Below, piece by piece: positions 1 to 8,176 of a stretch of DNA of 64,000 nt (position 1 is the stretch's first letter; each line of letters begins with the position of its first letter). The stretch comes from Ardenticatenaceae bacterium. GTDB taxonomy: Bacteria > Chloroflexota > Anaerolineae > Promineifilales > Promineifilaceae. Made by a program: the position numbers and the translations under genes. The stretch spans positions 148,585 to 212,584 of the forward strand of contig JACKBN010000011.1 of the NCBI GenBank assembly GCA_020634565.1, in the 5' to 3' direction. The notes under the pieces are model-generated. The model saw nothing but the letters and a program-made list of their open reading frames with translations, had not been told where the DNA came from and searched no databases.

Positions 1-372
1 ACCAAGCGGTTCATCGGCGACGAGCAGGGCAACTTACAGGCGCTGGAGACAGTGAATGTGCGCTGGCTCCCGGCGGAAGACGGCGGGCGGCCCAAGCTGG
101 AAGAAGTTCCCGGCACGGAGCAAACCTGGGCGGCGCAGCTGGTGCTGCTGGCGCTGGGTTTCCGCGGCCCGGAGCAGTCGCTGGCGCAGCAGTTTGGCGT
201 GGAAACTGGCCCTCGCACGAACATTGAAGCGGAATACGGCCGTTTCACCACCAACGTCCCCGGTATTTTTGCCGCAGGGGATGCCCGACGCGGGCAAAGT
301 TTGGTTGTGTGGGCGATTAATGAGGGAAGAGGGGTGGGAACGGCCGTTTATTTGTCACTCGCCACAAAATAA
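1..372 (+). CDS. gltD: Glutamate synthase small subunit, C-terminal part (truncated by window start)
   Basis: The frame is open from base 1 and ends at TAA 370-372, so only the last 123 residues are present. The segment with NVPGIFAAGDARRGQSLVVW followed by AINEGR is the hallmark C-terminal FAD/NADPH-binding end of GltD, the subunit that passes NADPH electrons to the large GOGAT subunit for glutamate synthesis. The final residues (GVGTAVYLSLATK) differ from the usual tail and include a TAV tripeptide encoded by an ACGGCCGT octamer. The 3' end overlaps the end of the convergent RAYT remnant by 25 bases, so the tail may have been reshaped by that insertion (inference). The large subunit gltB is not in the window. 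Confidence 0.9.
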   Translation, partial: TKRFIGDEQGNLQALETVNVRWLPAEDGGRPKLEEVPGTEQTWAAQLVLLALGFRGPEQSLAQQFGVETGPRTNIEAEYGRFTTNVPGIFAAGDARRGQSLVVWAINEGRGVGTAVYLSLATK

Positions 373-884
373 TCATCCTCTGTCCAGTTGGCGGGGTTGT
401 TGTGGATGTATTGCTGTACGGCCGTTAAATGACGCTCGTTGCGGATGATTTGCTCATAATAATTGCGCTGCCAGATGGGGCTGGCGTCGTTTTTGCGGAA
501 GCGACGATATCGCTTCGTGACCTTTGCTTTGAATTGCCCGATGATGGCGCCCAACGAATCCGATTGCAGCGTGGGGGCGACCCGCCGGGTCGCCCCTACA
601 ACTGAGGTTTCATTCAAGAAAATGACCATGACGCCATGCAGATGATTAGGCATGACCACAAAGGCATCGAGGTAGATATTGGGGCGGATAACGGCCGTTT
701 TCTACCATTCCGCATAAACCAACTGCCCCAATAAAGACAACTGCATCTTGCCTGCAACAATTTTGCCAAACAGCGGCTGCCGTTTGTAAGTACAAATGGC
801 GACAAAATAGGCGCCAGCCAACGTGTAGTCGTATCCTTTCAGCCGGATTGATTGACGATGGTGTTTGTGGGGATCTTATGGCAC
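348..884 (-). pseudogene. REP-associated tyrosine transposase (RAYT, Y1_Tnp/IS200-like), broken by two stop codons
   Basis: Read continuously on the minus strand from GTG 884-882, the frame gives a RAYT-like protein: KGYDYTLAGAYFVAICTYKR, then LFGKIVAGKMQLSLLGQLV, then the HUH signature in MPNHLHGV, then NYYEQIIRN, which carries the probable nucleophilic tyrosine. A strong AGGAGG lies just before the GTG. Two in-frame stops break it: TAA at 878-876, right after the second codon where RAYTs have Tyr, and TAG at 704-702. Only the C-terminal 103 residues remain open (348-659). A REP palindrome lies inside the open part and is translated as VGATRRVAPT. RAYTs mobilise REP hairpins with a GTAG foot. 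The 3' end overlaps gltD. Alternative readings are stop-codon suppression or sequencing error, but two separate stops favour decay. Confidence 0.85.
571..599. repeat. REP palindrome inside the RAYT frame
   Basis: The arms GGGGCGACCC (574-583) and GGGTCGCCCC (587-596) flank a 3-base loop, with CTAC on the right foot. The same element occurs at 63635-63660, and a decayed copy lies at 944-971. Here it is read in frame in the transposase remnant as VGATRRVAPT. Confidence 0.9.
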
Positions 885-943
885 GTTTTCCTCCTGTTGA
901 TGGGAAAATATTATCATGATCCCTTCGTCGGGGCGATAGAGAG

Positions 944-971
944 TGAGGGCGACCCGATAGATCACCCCTAC
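944..971. repeat. Degenerate REP element upstream of the RAYT remnant
   Basis: GGGCGACCC followed by GATAGATCACCCCTAC resembles the 571-599 REP with a damaged right arm. Its position just upstream of the transposase fits the usual REP-flanks-RAYT arrangement. Confidence 0.6.
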
Positions 972-1088
972 TGGATGTTGGTGGCTGGTGGATAAACGAC
1001 TTTTTGTCAGAAAAACGGCCGTTCCACCGTTTTTTGTTTATTGATTGGCTGTTCCCCCTATCAAATAACCATTTTTTCGTTACTTGTT

Positions 1089-1303
1089 GGCAAAACCACA
1101 TACCGATCCAACGTTCGATTCGTTGTTTGCGGCTCTGCCAACAGGCAAAGTAGGCCCAATTGCCTACTGGATCAGCCAGCCCACACCGTTTGGAACGTTC
1201 ATTTGCCAGGTTGTGGCTCGGAAACCTGTTAATTTAACGCCATTTGCCTATGGGATCAGCCAACAAGTGACGTTTTTTGCGTCATTTGGTATGTGGTTTT
1301 GCC
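1089..1303. repeat. Gap with nested inverted and direct repeats
   Basis: No credible gene lies in 885-1438. The 16-mer GGCAAAACCACATACC (1089-1104) returns as its exact reverse complement at 1288-1303. Between them TTGCCTACTGGATCAGCCA (about 1160-1178) recurs as the near-copy TTGCCTATGGGATCAGCCA (about 1243-1261). This could be a small non-autonomous element or layered insertions. No transposase is inside. Confidence 0.6.
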
Positions 1304-1438
1304 AGCAAGCTGCATGTGCAGGACCAAACGCCTATCTGGCAAACGGCCGTTACAGCTCAACTGATTCTTGCCAAAATAAATTTTGCGAACTATAAGTGCG
1401 GGGTAAGTTGATTTAGTAGGCCAAGAGGAGATGCTCTA

Positions 1439-1747
1439 TTGCAAGGTAAATTGGAGGCGTACTGGGAACAGGGTTGGGAAGGGCGCATTGCCTTTGCTTT
1501 TCAGGCCGATGGGGCCACGATGCCCTACTTCCTCAAAAACGGGGATCAGTTAACCATCTATGCGGAGGACGGGACGGCCGTTTGGTCCGGTACCATTCAG
1601 TGGGTGCGTCGTCGTTTTTGGGAGCGTCACCAACTGGATGCAGGCATCTGGGCCACCCACAAGCAGCGGGGTGTGGCCTACGGGCAGTGGCTGGCCTGGT
1701 TTTGGCAGAAGCCAGCCCTAAAAGCCAGCCTGGAAATAGCAGAATGA
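1439..1747 (+). CDS. Small hypothetical protein, 102 aa
   Basis: I do not recognise this protein. It is a compact, Trp-rich soluble protein with one clear reading frame, plausible codon use and no signal peptide or membrane segment. The start chosen is TTG 1439, because AGAGGAG ends 8 bases upstream. The first part (LEAYWEQGWEGRIAFAFQ) looks like a beta-rich domain, and a DGTAVWSG turn is encoded over an ACGGCCGT octamer. It stands alone between the RAYT/repeat gap and a convergent glycosyltransferase gene, so context gives no clue to function. Confidence 0.55.
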   Translation: MQGKLEAYWEQGWEGRIAFAFQADGATMPYFLKNGDQLTIYAEDGTAVWSGTIQWVRRRFWERHQLDAGIWATHKQRGVAYGQWLAWFWQKPALKASLEIAE

Positions 1748-1794
1748 AGCTGCCTAACTTTCCCTGAATAGCCAAAGAGCAAATTTAAACCAGC

Positions 1795-3684
1795 CTATTC
1801 TGAGGGTTGCCGCACTTCCAGGTCTGCCAGTTCAAAGTGGTTCCATTCATTGGGCGCTGGCCCGGTTAACGGCAGCCGCTGGCCGCTGGCTGGCTGATAC
1901 AGGCCGGTCACCAGTGTGTATTCGCCCGGCGGTAAATCCGTGGGCAGCGTCAGGGAAAAGGTTTGGCGGATGGTTTCAAACGGCCGCCACGTGGTCATGG
2001 GGTGCGACGGGCACAGCGGCTGGTCGATTTGCGCCCAAATTGGCCCACCTTCATACGGTGAGGGATCGCCGTAGAGATGCAGAAACAGGCTGTAAGGGTC
2101 GGCGGTGGGTTGATCGGCGTGGAAATTCAGCGTGAGGTGCAAGGTCTCACCGGGCTGAATTTGCGCGGACAGCGGCGCAGCCAGACCCAGCTGAATAGAA
2201 TCATTAAAAGTGGCCGATGTGGGCGCGATACGGCCGTCTGGCTCCGCCAAAATGAGTTGGTATTCTTCATCAATGGTCACCGTTTCGTACGCTGCCAACG
2301 GCGGCTGGCTGGCTGGGTTGATGAGGTAAAGGGCAGCGGTGTCCGTCTGAACCCAGCATTCTGCGGGGTCGAAGGCAGCTACCGGGCGCGGGGCCAGCGC
2401 TTCGGCCCAAAACAGCAGCGTGGGGTTGTTGGGGGTGAGGTGGGTTACGTAGAGCGGCACAGCGGCTGTGGTTTCTGCGGCGGCCCAGGCTGCCGCTTCA
2501 TTGAGCGGCAGCTCCATTTGCTCCGGCAAATCTGGATGCGTGCGCCAGCGTTGGCCAAAATCATTGGCTGTGGTGAGCCCGGCAGCCAGCAGTAGCAGCA
2601 GCGGCAGCGCCAAGGCCGCCCGGCCTACAGCGCGCGCTGCCAGCTGTTCCAGGGCGTACAGCCCCGCGCCGGCAACCAGCGCCACGGGCAGCACCAGCCC
2701 AATGGCGCGCAAAAAGTGCGGCGCGTGGTCGCTGAGTAATGAAGGCACAACGGCCGTTCCGGCCAAACCAATCAGCCAGCCAACCTGCCACTTGGCCCGT
2801 GTGTTTTGCCACAGCGTTAGCACGCCAACGGCAAAGGGGACGCCCAAAAACCAGTCCAGAATCGGCCGTCCCGGCAGGTTAAGCATCACGTTTTGGTCGC
2901 CCTGGCCAAACCAGGCCCCCAACCAGGCCAGACTGTTGTTTAAGATGCCTGTAACCGACAAAACGCTCACTTCCCCGATGCGGTTGAGCGAGGTGCTGGG
3001 GTTGAAGGTGGTGTACAAAAAGAGCGGCAGGGCGAGAACGGCCGTTAAGCCCCCCGCCAGCAAAACACCACGCCGCTTCTCTGGCTCACGCACGCCCCAG
3101 AAAAGCAGCAGCAGTCCCGCATATGCCAGCCAGACCCGCGCCGAAAAATAGGTGTAGGCCAGCAAGCCCAGCCATAGCCCCGCCCGCCACCAGGCGCTGC
3201 TGCGGTTGGTGCGGTAGGCGCGCAGCAGCCAGGCCAGCGCCAACGCACCAACCAGCGGCATGAGAATGGCCCGGAAGCCAATCTGGCTTAAATGCACATG
3301 CCAGTAAAGTACAGCCAAAGCGCCCGCCGCCCAAACGGCCGCACGCCGGGGCAGCAGCTCACAGCCCAACAGATACACTGCGGGCAGCGTCAGCAGGCCA
3401 ATCATGGTGGCTGCCAGGCGAATGGCCAACGCCCGGGTGCCAAAAGCCAGCAAAAAGGGAACCAGCCAGTAATGCCAGCCGCTCTCTCTCCCGGTGTAGC
3501 TGGGGAAAAAGGGGGTCAGGCGTGGCTGTTGGATGAGGGAAAGCGCATCCAACCCATTGGCGGCTTCATCGGTGTTGAGCATGCCAGACAAGACGTGCAG
3601 CTGTGCCCAGCGCAAGGCCGCGCCCATCAGCAAAAAGGCAACCAGAAGCCAAAGGAGTTCATGTTTTTTTACGTTTACCTGCAT
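1795..3684 (-). CDS. GT-C membrane glycosyltransferase (ArnT/PMT, family 39-like)
   Basis: This is a protein of about 629 aa with an N-terminal hydrophobic helix followed by NTDEAANGLDAL, an acidic loop typical of the first extracytoplasmic loop of GT-C enzymes, where the Asp-Glu pair is catalytic. Ten or more hydrophobic segments follow to about residue 380, then a soluble C-terminal domain. Such enzymes use polyprenyl-phosphate sugars to glycosylate lipids or proteins outside the membrane. The acceptor cannot be told here. A paralogue lies at 37213-39180. The start is ATG 3684; the TTG one codon earlier is less likely. Several ACGGCCGT octamers occur within the gene. Confidence 0.75.
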   Translation of the reverse strand: MQVNVKKHELLWLLVAFLLMGAALRWAQLHVLSGMLNTDEAANGLDALSLIQQPRLTPFFPSYTGRESGWHYWLVPFLLAFGTRALAIRLAATMIGLLTLPAVYLLGCELLPRRAAVWAAGALAVLYWHVHLSQIGFRAILMPLVGALALAWLLRAYRTNRSSAWWRAGLWLGLLAYTYFSARVWLAYAGLLLLFWGVREPEKRRGVLLAGGLTAVLALPLFLYTTFNPSTSLNRIGEVSVLSVTGILNNSLAWLGAWFGQGDQNVMLNLPGRPILDWFLGVPFAVGVLTLWQNTRAKWQVGWLIGLAGTAVVPSLLSDHAPHFLRAIGLVLPVALVAGAGLYALEQLAARAVGRAALALPLLLLLAAGLTTANDFGQRWRTHPDLPEQMELPLNEAAAWAAAETTAAVPLYVTHLTPNNPTLLFWAEALAPRPVAAFDPAECWVQTDTAALYLINPASQPPLAAYETVTIDEEYQLILAEPDGRIAPTSATFNDSIQLGLAAPLSAQIQPGETLHLTLNFHADQPTADPYSLFLHLYGDPSPYEGGPIWAQIDQPLCPSHPMTTWRPFETIRQTFSLTLPTDLPPGEYTLVTGLYQPASGQRLPLTGPAPNEWNHFELADLEVRQPSE

Positions 3685-3759
3685 CAATTATCCACTTGTT
3701 CGGGCTGGACTGCGTATCAGAGGCAGAGTATAGGGGAAAGTGGGTGCGGCGGGCAAAAC

Positions 3760-4503
3760 TCAGCTGCGCTGGGCCACAAAAATCATGATACGGCTGGTGT
3801 TGGCAAATGGCTCCTGCTGCCAATTCCCATAAACCTGTTCAATCGTGAATCCGGCCTTGTGCAAGGAAGCGCTGATTTCGGCATGGCTGCGATAGCGCAG
3901 GGTGCTAGTAACCGCCAGATCTTCCCCGCTGTTTTTGAACAGATTATGACCGACGAAGTGAACACGGCCGTTTTCTTCCCCCACCACTTCCAGCCAGGTT
4001 TCAACGGGGCCATGCGGCGTCTCCAGCCGGGCAAAGGTGGTTTCCGGGTTCCAGTTTCCCCACCCCCGATCTGCCGGGTTGCGGCTCTCAAAGGCGAGAT
4101 GCCCACCTGGGCGCAGCGCGGCGTGAATATGCTGCAACGTTGTGGCCCATTCGTCATCCTCCAGGAAAACCTGGGCTACGTTGCTGGTCATCAGCACCAG
4201 ATCGGCGGCGGGTGTGCCCAGCGCGCTGGAATCGCCTTCGATCCACCTCACGCGTTCGGCACCAGGCTGGCGGCGGGCATAGGCCAGCATCGCCGTAGAC
4301 GGGTCGATGCCGGTGACTTCCCGGTTGGTCACGGCCAGTTGGCGGGTGAGCAGCCCGGTGCCGCAGCCCAGGTCAAGGATGTGCTGCGCTTGCAGCTGGT
4401 CGGCTAACGCCAGGAAAAAGTCGAAGTCCGGCCCATGCGGATTTTCGATGTCATACATGTCCACTAATCGGGGATCGGTGTAATGCAGGTCGAGTTTTGT
4501 CAT
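3760..4503 (-). CDS. Class I SAM-dependent methyltransferase, 247 aa
   Basis: Motif I is clear (HILDLGCGTGLLTRQLA), followed by TGIDPSTAMLAYARR (the acidic residue binding the SAM ribose) and ADLVLMTSNVAQVF at motif IV. The fold is that of a Methyltransf_25/11 protein. The C-terminal half is beta-rich (FVGHNLFKNSGEDLAVTSTL), as in small-molecule methyltransferases. The substrate is unknown. The gene is transcribed towards the GT-C gene, and its promoter region faces the ferredoxin operon at 4669. No strong Shine-Dalgarno is visible at the ATG 4503 start. Confidence 0.85.
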   Translation of the reverse strand: MTKLDLHYTDPRLVDMYDIENPHGPDFDFFLALADQLQAQHILDLGCGTGLLTRQLAVTNREVTGIDPSTAMLAYARRQPGAERVRWIEGDSSALGTPAADLVLMTSNVAQVFLEDDEWATTLQHIHAALRPGGHLAFESRNPADRGWGNWNPETTFARLETPHGPVETWLEVVGEENGRVHFVGHNLFKNSGEDLAVTSTLRYRSHAEISASLHKAGFTIEQVYGNWQQEPFANTSRIMIFVAQRS

Positions 4504-4608
4504 AGGGTGAGAAGTATAGCATGGGTGAACGGCCGTTTCTTCCCCCTATTTTCCCTCTGACAAACAACGCTGCCTGACATGACATTCTTCACTATGGTTC
4601 GTTTGTTA

Positions 4609-4653
4609 TTGGACTTATCCTATATAAACGATATTGGATTTGTCTTATATAAA
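4609..4653 (+). promoter_or_regulatory. Tandem 20-bp direct repeats upstream of the ferredoxin/PadR operon
   Basis: TTGGACTTATCCTATATAAA (4609-4628) is repeated as TTGGATTTGTCTTATATAAA (4634-4653), with 17 of 20 bases the same and a spacing of 25 bases. The region is AT-rich and lies just before the ATG at 4669. Each copy contains a TATATAA -10-like stretch. It may be a double operator or promoter, possibly bound by the PadR-type regulator encoded in the same operon (inference). Confidence 0.5.
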
Positions 4654-4668
4654 TTTGCGAGGAATACC

Positions 4669-5649
4669 ATGACACGTGCAGCATTGCCTTTCCAGATTGA
4701 TAAAAACTTCCGTTGGCAGAAACTCCTGGTGCCAGCCCTGACGGCTGGCGCTTTTTGGACGTTGGCTATTGTTTCGTTTGTGCTCAGCGGCGAATCTTTC
4801 GCCCTGATCAACTTTGGCTACCTGGGCACGGCGCTTGGGCTGGGTTTGGGCCTGTACGCCATTTTGCCCAAGCGGCAGAAGCCGGTGGGACGGCGCGTCT
4901 CGCTGCTGCTCATCGGGCTGTACCTGTTTGGGTTTGTGGGGCTGATGGGGCGAGAAAACATCCAGATGGAGGGCGTGTGGTGGAGCCTGATCAATGGGAC
5001 TTATTATGCGGCCGTTTGGCATTACTTGGTGGCCAAAATTGTGGGGCCACTGCTGTTTGGGCGGTTGTGGTGCGGCTGGGCCTGCTGGTCGGTGATGGTG
5101 TTTGATTTGCTGCCGTATAAACGTTCGGCTGGGCGGCTGCCGGGACATTGGGATTGGCTGCGTTACGGACACGTGGCACTTAGTCTGGGTGTCGCTTTGG
5201 TGGTGTGGCGCTTGCTGGGTATCCAAATTGGCACCAACTCAGGCGCGGCGATTGGTTGGTTTTTAGCGGGCAACGGCTTGTATTATGCCGTCGGCATCGG
5301 CCTGGCGGTGGTCCTCAAAGACAATCGCGCCTTTTGCAAATACCTCTGCCCGGTCGCCGTGCCGCTGAAGCTCACCAGCCGCTTTTCGCTGCTAAAAATT
5401 GGCACCGTAGCCGCCAATTGCAACGATTGCGGCGCGTGCGAAAAAATCTGCCCGATGGACATCCAGATTACCGATTACGTTCATGCTGAACAGCGCGTCC
5501 TCTCCACAGAATGCACGCTGTGCCAGACGTGTGTGACGGCCTGCGCCAAAGATGCGCTCAAGCTGTCCACGGGCCTCGATGTGGGTGGGCGCGAATCGCT
5601 GCGGCTGCGTTCCCTCAACTCAACCGCGAGGCCACACCAACTTTCGTAG
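4669..5649 (+). CDS. Membrane-bound 4Fe-4S ferredoxin-type protein (NapH/CcoG-like)
   Basis: This protein of about 326 aa has five or six membrane helices in the first 230 residues, including a Cys-containing loop (GRLWCGWACWS), then FCKYLCPVAVPLK and two classical clusters NCNDCGACEKICP and ECTLCQTCVTACAKDAL, each able to bind a 4Fe-4S centre. Related proteins move electrons between the quinone pool and periplasmic or cytoplasmic reductases. The actual partner is unknown. I placed the start at ATG 4669, which has GAGG upstream. An in-frame ATG at 4579 would make the direct repeats coding. The TAG stop lies inside the GTAG foot of a REP element, so the C-terminus was probably altered by its insertion. 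It is first in an operon with a DUF998 protein and a PadR regulator. Confidence 0.75.
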   Translation: MTRAALPFQIDKNFRWQKLLVPALTAGAFWTLAIVSFVLSGESFALINFGYLGTALGLGLGLYAILPKRQKPVGRRVSLLLIGLYLFGFVGLMGRENIQMEGVWWSLINGTYYAAVWHYLVAKIVGPLLFGRLWCGWACWSVMVFDLLPYKRSAGRLPGHWDWLRYGHVALSLGVALVVWRLLGIQIGTNSGAAIGWFLAGNGLYYAVGIGLAVVLKDNRAFCKYLCPVAVPLKLTSRFSLLKIGTVAANCNDCGACEKICPMDIQITDYVHAEQRVLSTECTLCQTCVTACAKDALKLSTGLDVGGRESLRLRSLNSTARPHQLS

Positions 5650-5672
5650 GTCGGATTGTCAATCCGACCCAC
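5646..5672. repeat. REP palindrome (GTAGGTCGGATT family) supplying a stop codon
   Basis: The arms GGTCGGATT and AATCCGACC flank a GTC loop, with GTAG as left foot. The TAG of this foot is the stop codon of the upstream ferredoxin-type gene. It lies between two genes of one operon. Confidence 0.8.
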
Positions 5673-5691
5673 ACTAAAAGAGGAGCTTGCG

Positions 5692-6306
5692 ATGAAACAC
5701 GCAGTTGATTTGAGATTCCGCTGGGCTGTGGCTGGTTTGCTGCTGGCTTCCTTTTTGGCGCTGCTGCTGGCACCCACGCAAATGCCGTCCAGCTACGATT
5801 GGCTGCGGCACACCACCAGCGAATCAGGCGCGCAGGGGATTGCCGGGGCATGGCTGGCGCGATTGGGGTTTCTGCTGTTTGGGCTGGCGGTCATCTGGCA
5901 AACAACTTTGCTGCGCGACGAATGGTCGCGGCCCGTACAATTTTTTCTCGGTGCGTTTGGGGTGTTTATGACGGCCGTTGCTGCTTTTTCGGCTCGCCCC
6001 TGGTTGCCAGATTTGCCCTATGACCCGGTGGAAGATTGGTTGCACTCGTTTGCCGCGACTGGGATGGGCTTTGCCTTTGCCCTAGGCGTGGGCTGGCGCT
6101 GGTGGCAGCGGCCTCGGCAAGCCAAACGGCGGCTTGCTGATTTGGTGGCGGTAGCAGCCTCGATTTTCATTCCGCTGGCCATGAGCTTTTGGCCCGATTG
6201 GGACGGGCTGTTTCAGCGACTCATGTTTACAATTGCTTATCTTTGGTACGGGCTGGAACTGCTCAACGTTGGGCAACCGGCTGCCGCTGAATCTGGAGAA
6301 AGTTGA
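5692..6306 (+). CDS. DUF998-family integral membrane protein, 204 aa
   Basis: The protein has six hydrophobic helices and the DUF998-like stretch TTSESGAQGIAGAWLARLGF near residues 41-60, followed by FGLAVIWQTTLL. The start ATG 5692 has AGGAG 6 bases upstream. It sits between the ferredoxin-type gene (42 bases upstream, with a REP between) and the PadR gene (3 bases downstream), so it is probably co-transcribed and controlled by that regulator. No catalytic motif is visible and the function is unknown. Confidence 0.7.
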   Translation: MKHAVDLRFRWAVAGLLLASFLALLLAPTQMPSSYDWLRHTTSESGAQGIAGAWLARLGFLLFGLAVIWQTTLLRDEWSRPVQFFLGAFGVFMTAVAAFSARPWLPDLPYDPVEDWLHSFAATGMGFAFALGVGWRWWQRPRQAKRRLADLVAVAASIFIPLAMSFWPDWDGLFQRLMFTIAYLWYGLELLNVGQPAAAESGES

Positions 6307-6309
6307 ACC

Positions 6310-6888
6310 ATGTCACTACACTACGCAATTTTGGGAATTTTGAACGTGATGCCCATGACGGGCTACGATTTGAAGCATCAGGCGTTTGATGCGACGGTGC
6401 GCCACTTCTGGCCTGCCGACCAGAGCCAAATTTACCGCACGCTAAACAAGCTGGCCGATGATGAACTGGTCACAGTGACCGTTGAAGCGCAAGATGAACG
6501 CCCCGATCGCAAAGTGTATGCCATCACCGAGGCGGGGCAGGCGGCGCTGACCGAATGGCTCAAATCAGACCAGGCGGTGCCTACGCTGCGTGATCCGCTG
6601 CTGGTGCAGCTCTTTTTTGGGCAAGAGCTGTCGCGTGCTGATTTGTTGCGGGTGGTGGCACAGCAGCTGGCGACCCATCAGGCGCAGCTGGCGGTCTTTG
6701 GGCAGATTCCCATCCCGCCTGCCGAAAGTCGCCCGGATGATCGCTGGCTGGCGTTGCAGCATCTGACGCTGGATTTTGGCGTGGCGCTGGAGCAGGCGTA
6801 CGTGAGCTGGCTGGAGAAGTGCCAGGAGGTCATTGCCGAGATGCCGGATGCAGACGAAGCCCCGGATTTTCGGGAACGATTTATGTAG
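6310..6888 (+). CDS. PadR-family transcriptional regulator
   Basis: The N-terminal winged helix is typical of PadR (YAILGILNVMPMTGYDLKHQ, then QIYRTLNKLADDELV and RKVYAITEAGQAAL). After it comes the alpha-helical Vir_act_alpha_C-type dimerisation tail to residue 192. PadR proteins are ligand-responsive repressors, often of adjacent membrane-protein or detoxification genes. It begins 3 bases after the DUF998 gene with GGAGA upstream, so it is the last gene of a three-gene operon and may autoregulate through the repeats at 4609-4653 (inference). The gene contains no ACGGCCGT. Confidence 0.9.
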   Translation: MSLHYAILGILNVMPMTGYDLKHQAFDATVRHFWPADQSQIYRTLNKLADDELVTVTVEAQDERPDRKVYAITEAGQAALTEWLKSDQAVPTLRDPLLVQLFFGQELSRADLLRVVAQQLATHQAQLAVFGQIPIPPAESRPDDRWLALQHLTLDFGVALEQAYVSWLEKCQEVIAEMPDADEAPDFRERFM

Positions 6889-7524
6889 TTACGGGTGCGG
6901 TGTAGGCGTGGCGACCAGCGTTTTGGTGCCTGTTGCCAAATCGTATTGAACCAGCCCAGCTGGCGGTGCATCCTCTGGTGGCGTCAGGCAGCAGGAGTTG
7001 ATGCGCTGGTAGGTGAAGGATTGTCCATCCTCCGCCCAAGTAACTTCGGTGAAGTTGAGAAAATCCCAGGCGGCGGTAATGAGTTGCTTGTCCGTGCCAT
7101 CTGCCTGAAAAAGGTAAAGAAGATTATCTCCCTCGAAGCATGAAGGCACAATCAGAAAATGTTCAAGCGTGGGTGAGTAGATGATCTCGGCAGGGATGTC
7201 TGGAAAGCAGGGAATGCCTTCGGCTTCGATGTCAAAGATGACGGCGCCGTCCAGCGTGACGGTGCCATCGTCCTGGTAAACGGCCGTTACCAAAGGAACC
7301 ATCGTGGGTGTAGGCGTGACAGACGGGGGAACGGCCGTTTCTGTCGGTGGCGGGTTGGTGGGTTCGGGACTATTTGTGGCCGTGGCCATAGCCGTTGGTG
7401 TTGTGGTGGGCGGTACGGCCGTTGCTGTTGCCACCGCAACTGTTTCTGGTTGCCCACAGCCAACGAAGAGCAGCATTCCCCAGATCATTGCGATAATCGT
7501 CACGGTTTTGAAATTTGGTTTCAT
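6889..7524 (-). CDS. Putative lipoprotein with Thr/Pro-rich spacer, 211 aa
   Basis: The signal peptide ends in a lipobox (LLFVGC, Cys about residue 23). Then follows a long low-complexity Thr/Pro/Ala spacer to about residue 75 and a beta-rich C-terminal domain with two Cys pairs (IPCFPDI and NSCCLTPPE). The domain resembles fragments of WD40/TolB-like propellers (YSPTLEHFLIVPS and TWAEDGQSFTYQR), possibly two blades. It is probably a surface-exposed lipoprotein of unknown role. It ends directly against the PadR stop (convergent). ACGGCCGT octamers encode the TAV repeats of the spacer. Confidence 0.65.
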   Translation of the reverse strand: MKPNFKTVTIIAMIWGMLLFVGCGQPETVAVATATAVPPTTTPTAMATATNSPEPTNPPPTETAVPPSVTPTPTMVPLVTAVYQDDGTVTLDGAVIFDIEAEGIPCFPDIPAEIIYSPTLEHFLIVPSCFEGDNLLYLFQADGTDKQLITAAWDFLNFTEVTWAEDGQSFTYQRINSCCLTPPEDAPPAGLVQYDLATGTKTLVATPTPHP

Positions 7525-7527
7525 TTT

Positions 7528-8076
7528 CTACTTGCTCCGGGCAGCATATTCATCCTCCAGGATGCTCATGAGGATGGCGTTGTGGTAACGGCCGTCCCAC
7601 AACAGCGCATCTCGCAGCACACCTTCCTGGACAAACCCCACTTTTTCATACACATGCTGCGCCCTGGGGTTAAAATCATACACTTCCAGATCGATACGGT
7701 GCAGATTCAACGTGCGAAAGCCAAAATCCAGGATGAGACGGGTGGCTTCCGTGCCATACCCTTGCCCAAACCATTTTGCGTTGGCCAGGGCAATGCGAAA
7801 GCCCGCCGAGCGATTGGACCAGCTGATGCCGTTAAGCACCACTTCCCCCACATATGTGCCGTTGTCTTTTCGGGTAATGGCGTAGTCGGCCCGGTCATCT
7901 GCCTGGGCAATGCGCTGGCAATGCTGCACGATTTGTTCAAAGGTGAAGGTTTGCTTCGTGCCGGTTAGCCGCATGCTTTCGGCATCCGACAGGCTATCAA
8001 ACATTGCTTGAGCATCCGCTTCGGTGATAGGGCGTAACACAACCCGGTTTCCAGTCAGGATAGGTTTTTCCAGCAT
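7528..8076 (-). CDS. GNAT acetyltransferase, RimJ/RimL type
   Basis: This 182-aa protein has the family order: RVVLRPITEADAQAMF, then GEVVLNGISWSNRSAGFRIAL, then the acetyl-CoA loop WFGQGYGTEATRLIL (Q/R-x-x-G-x-G/A), then NLHRIDLEVYDFNPRAQHVYEKVGFVQEG near the C-terminus. Such enzymes N-acetylate protein N-termini or small amines; the substrate here is unknown. It lies 3 bases upstream of the lipoprotein gene and is likely co-transcribed with it. Confidence 0.88.
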   Translation of the reverse strand: MLEKPILTGNRVVLRPITEADAQAMFDSLSDAESMRLTGTKQTFTFEQIVQHCQRIAQADDRADYAITRKDNGTYVGEVVLNGISWSNRSAGFRIALANAKWFGQGYGTEATRLILDFGFRTLNLHRIDLEVYDFNPRAQHVYEKVGFVQEGVLRDALLWDGRYHNAILMSILEDEYAARSK

Positions 8077-8176
8077 TGGGTTCTCCTGCGCAAAAAGCGC
8101 CAGCTTTACGTTTATCGGTGTTTAAGAAAGGGTGATTGTTGCCTCAACCAACAGAGTATAACAGCTTGTTGAGTTG

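Noticed and set aside
646..1101. A 151-aa minus-strand frame
   Set aside because: It reads the RAYT remnant in the wrong frame and then repeat DNA; no family resemblance or ribosome site.
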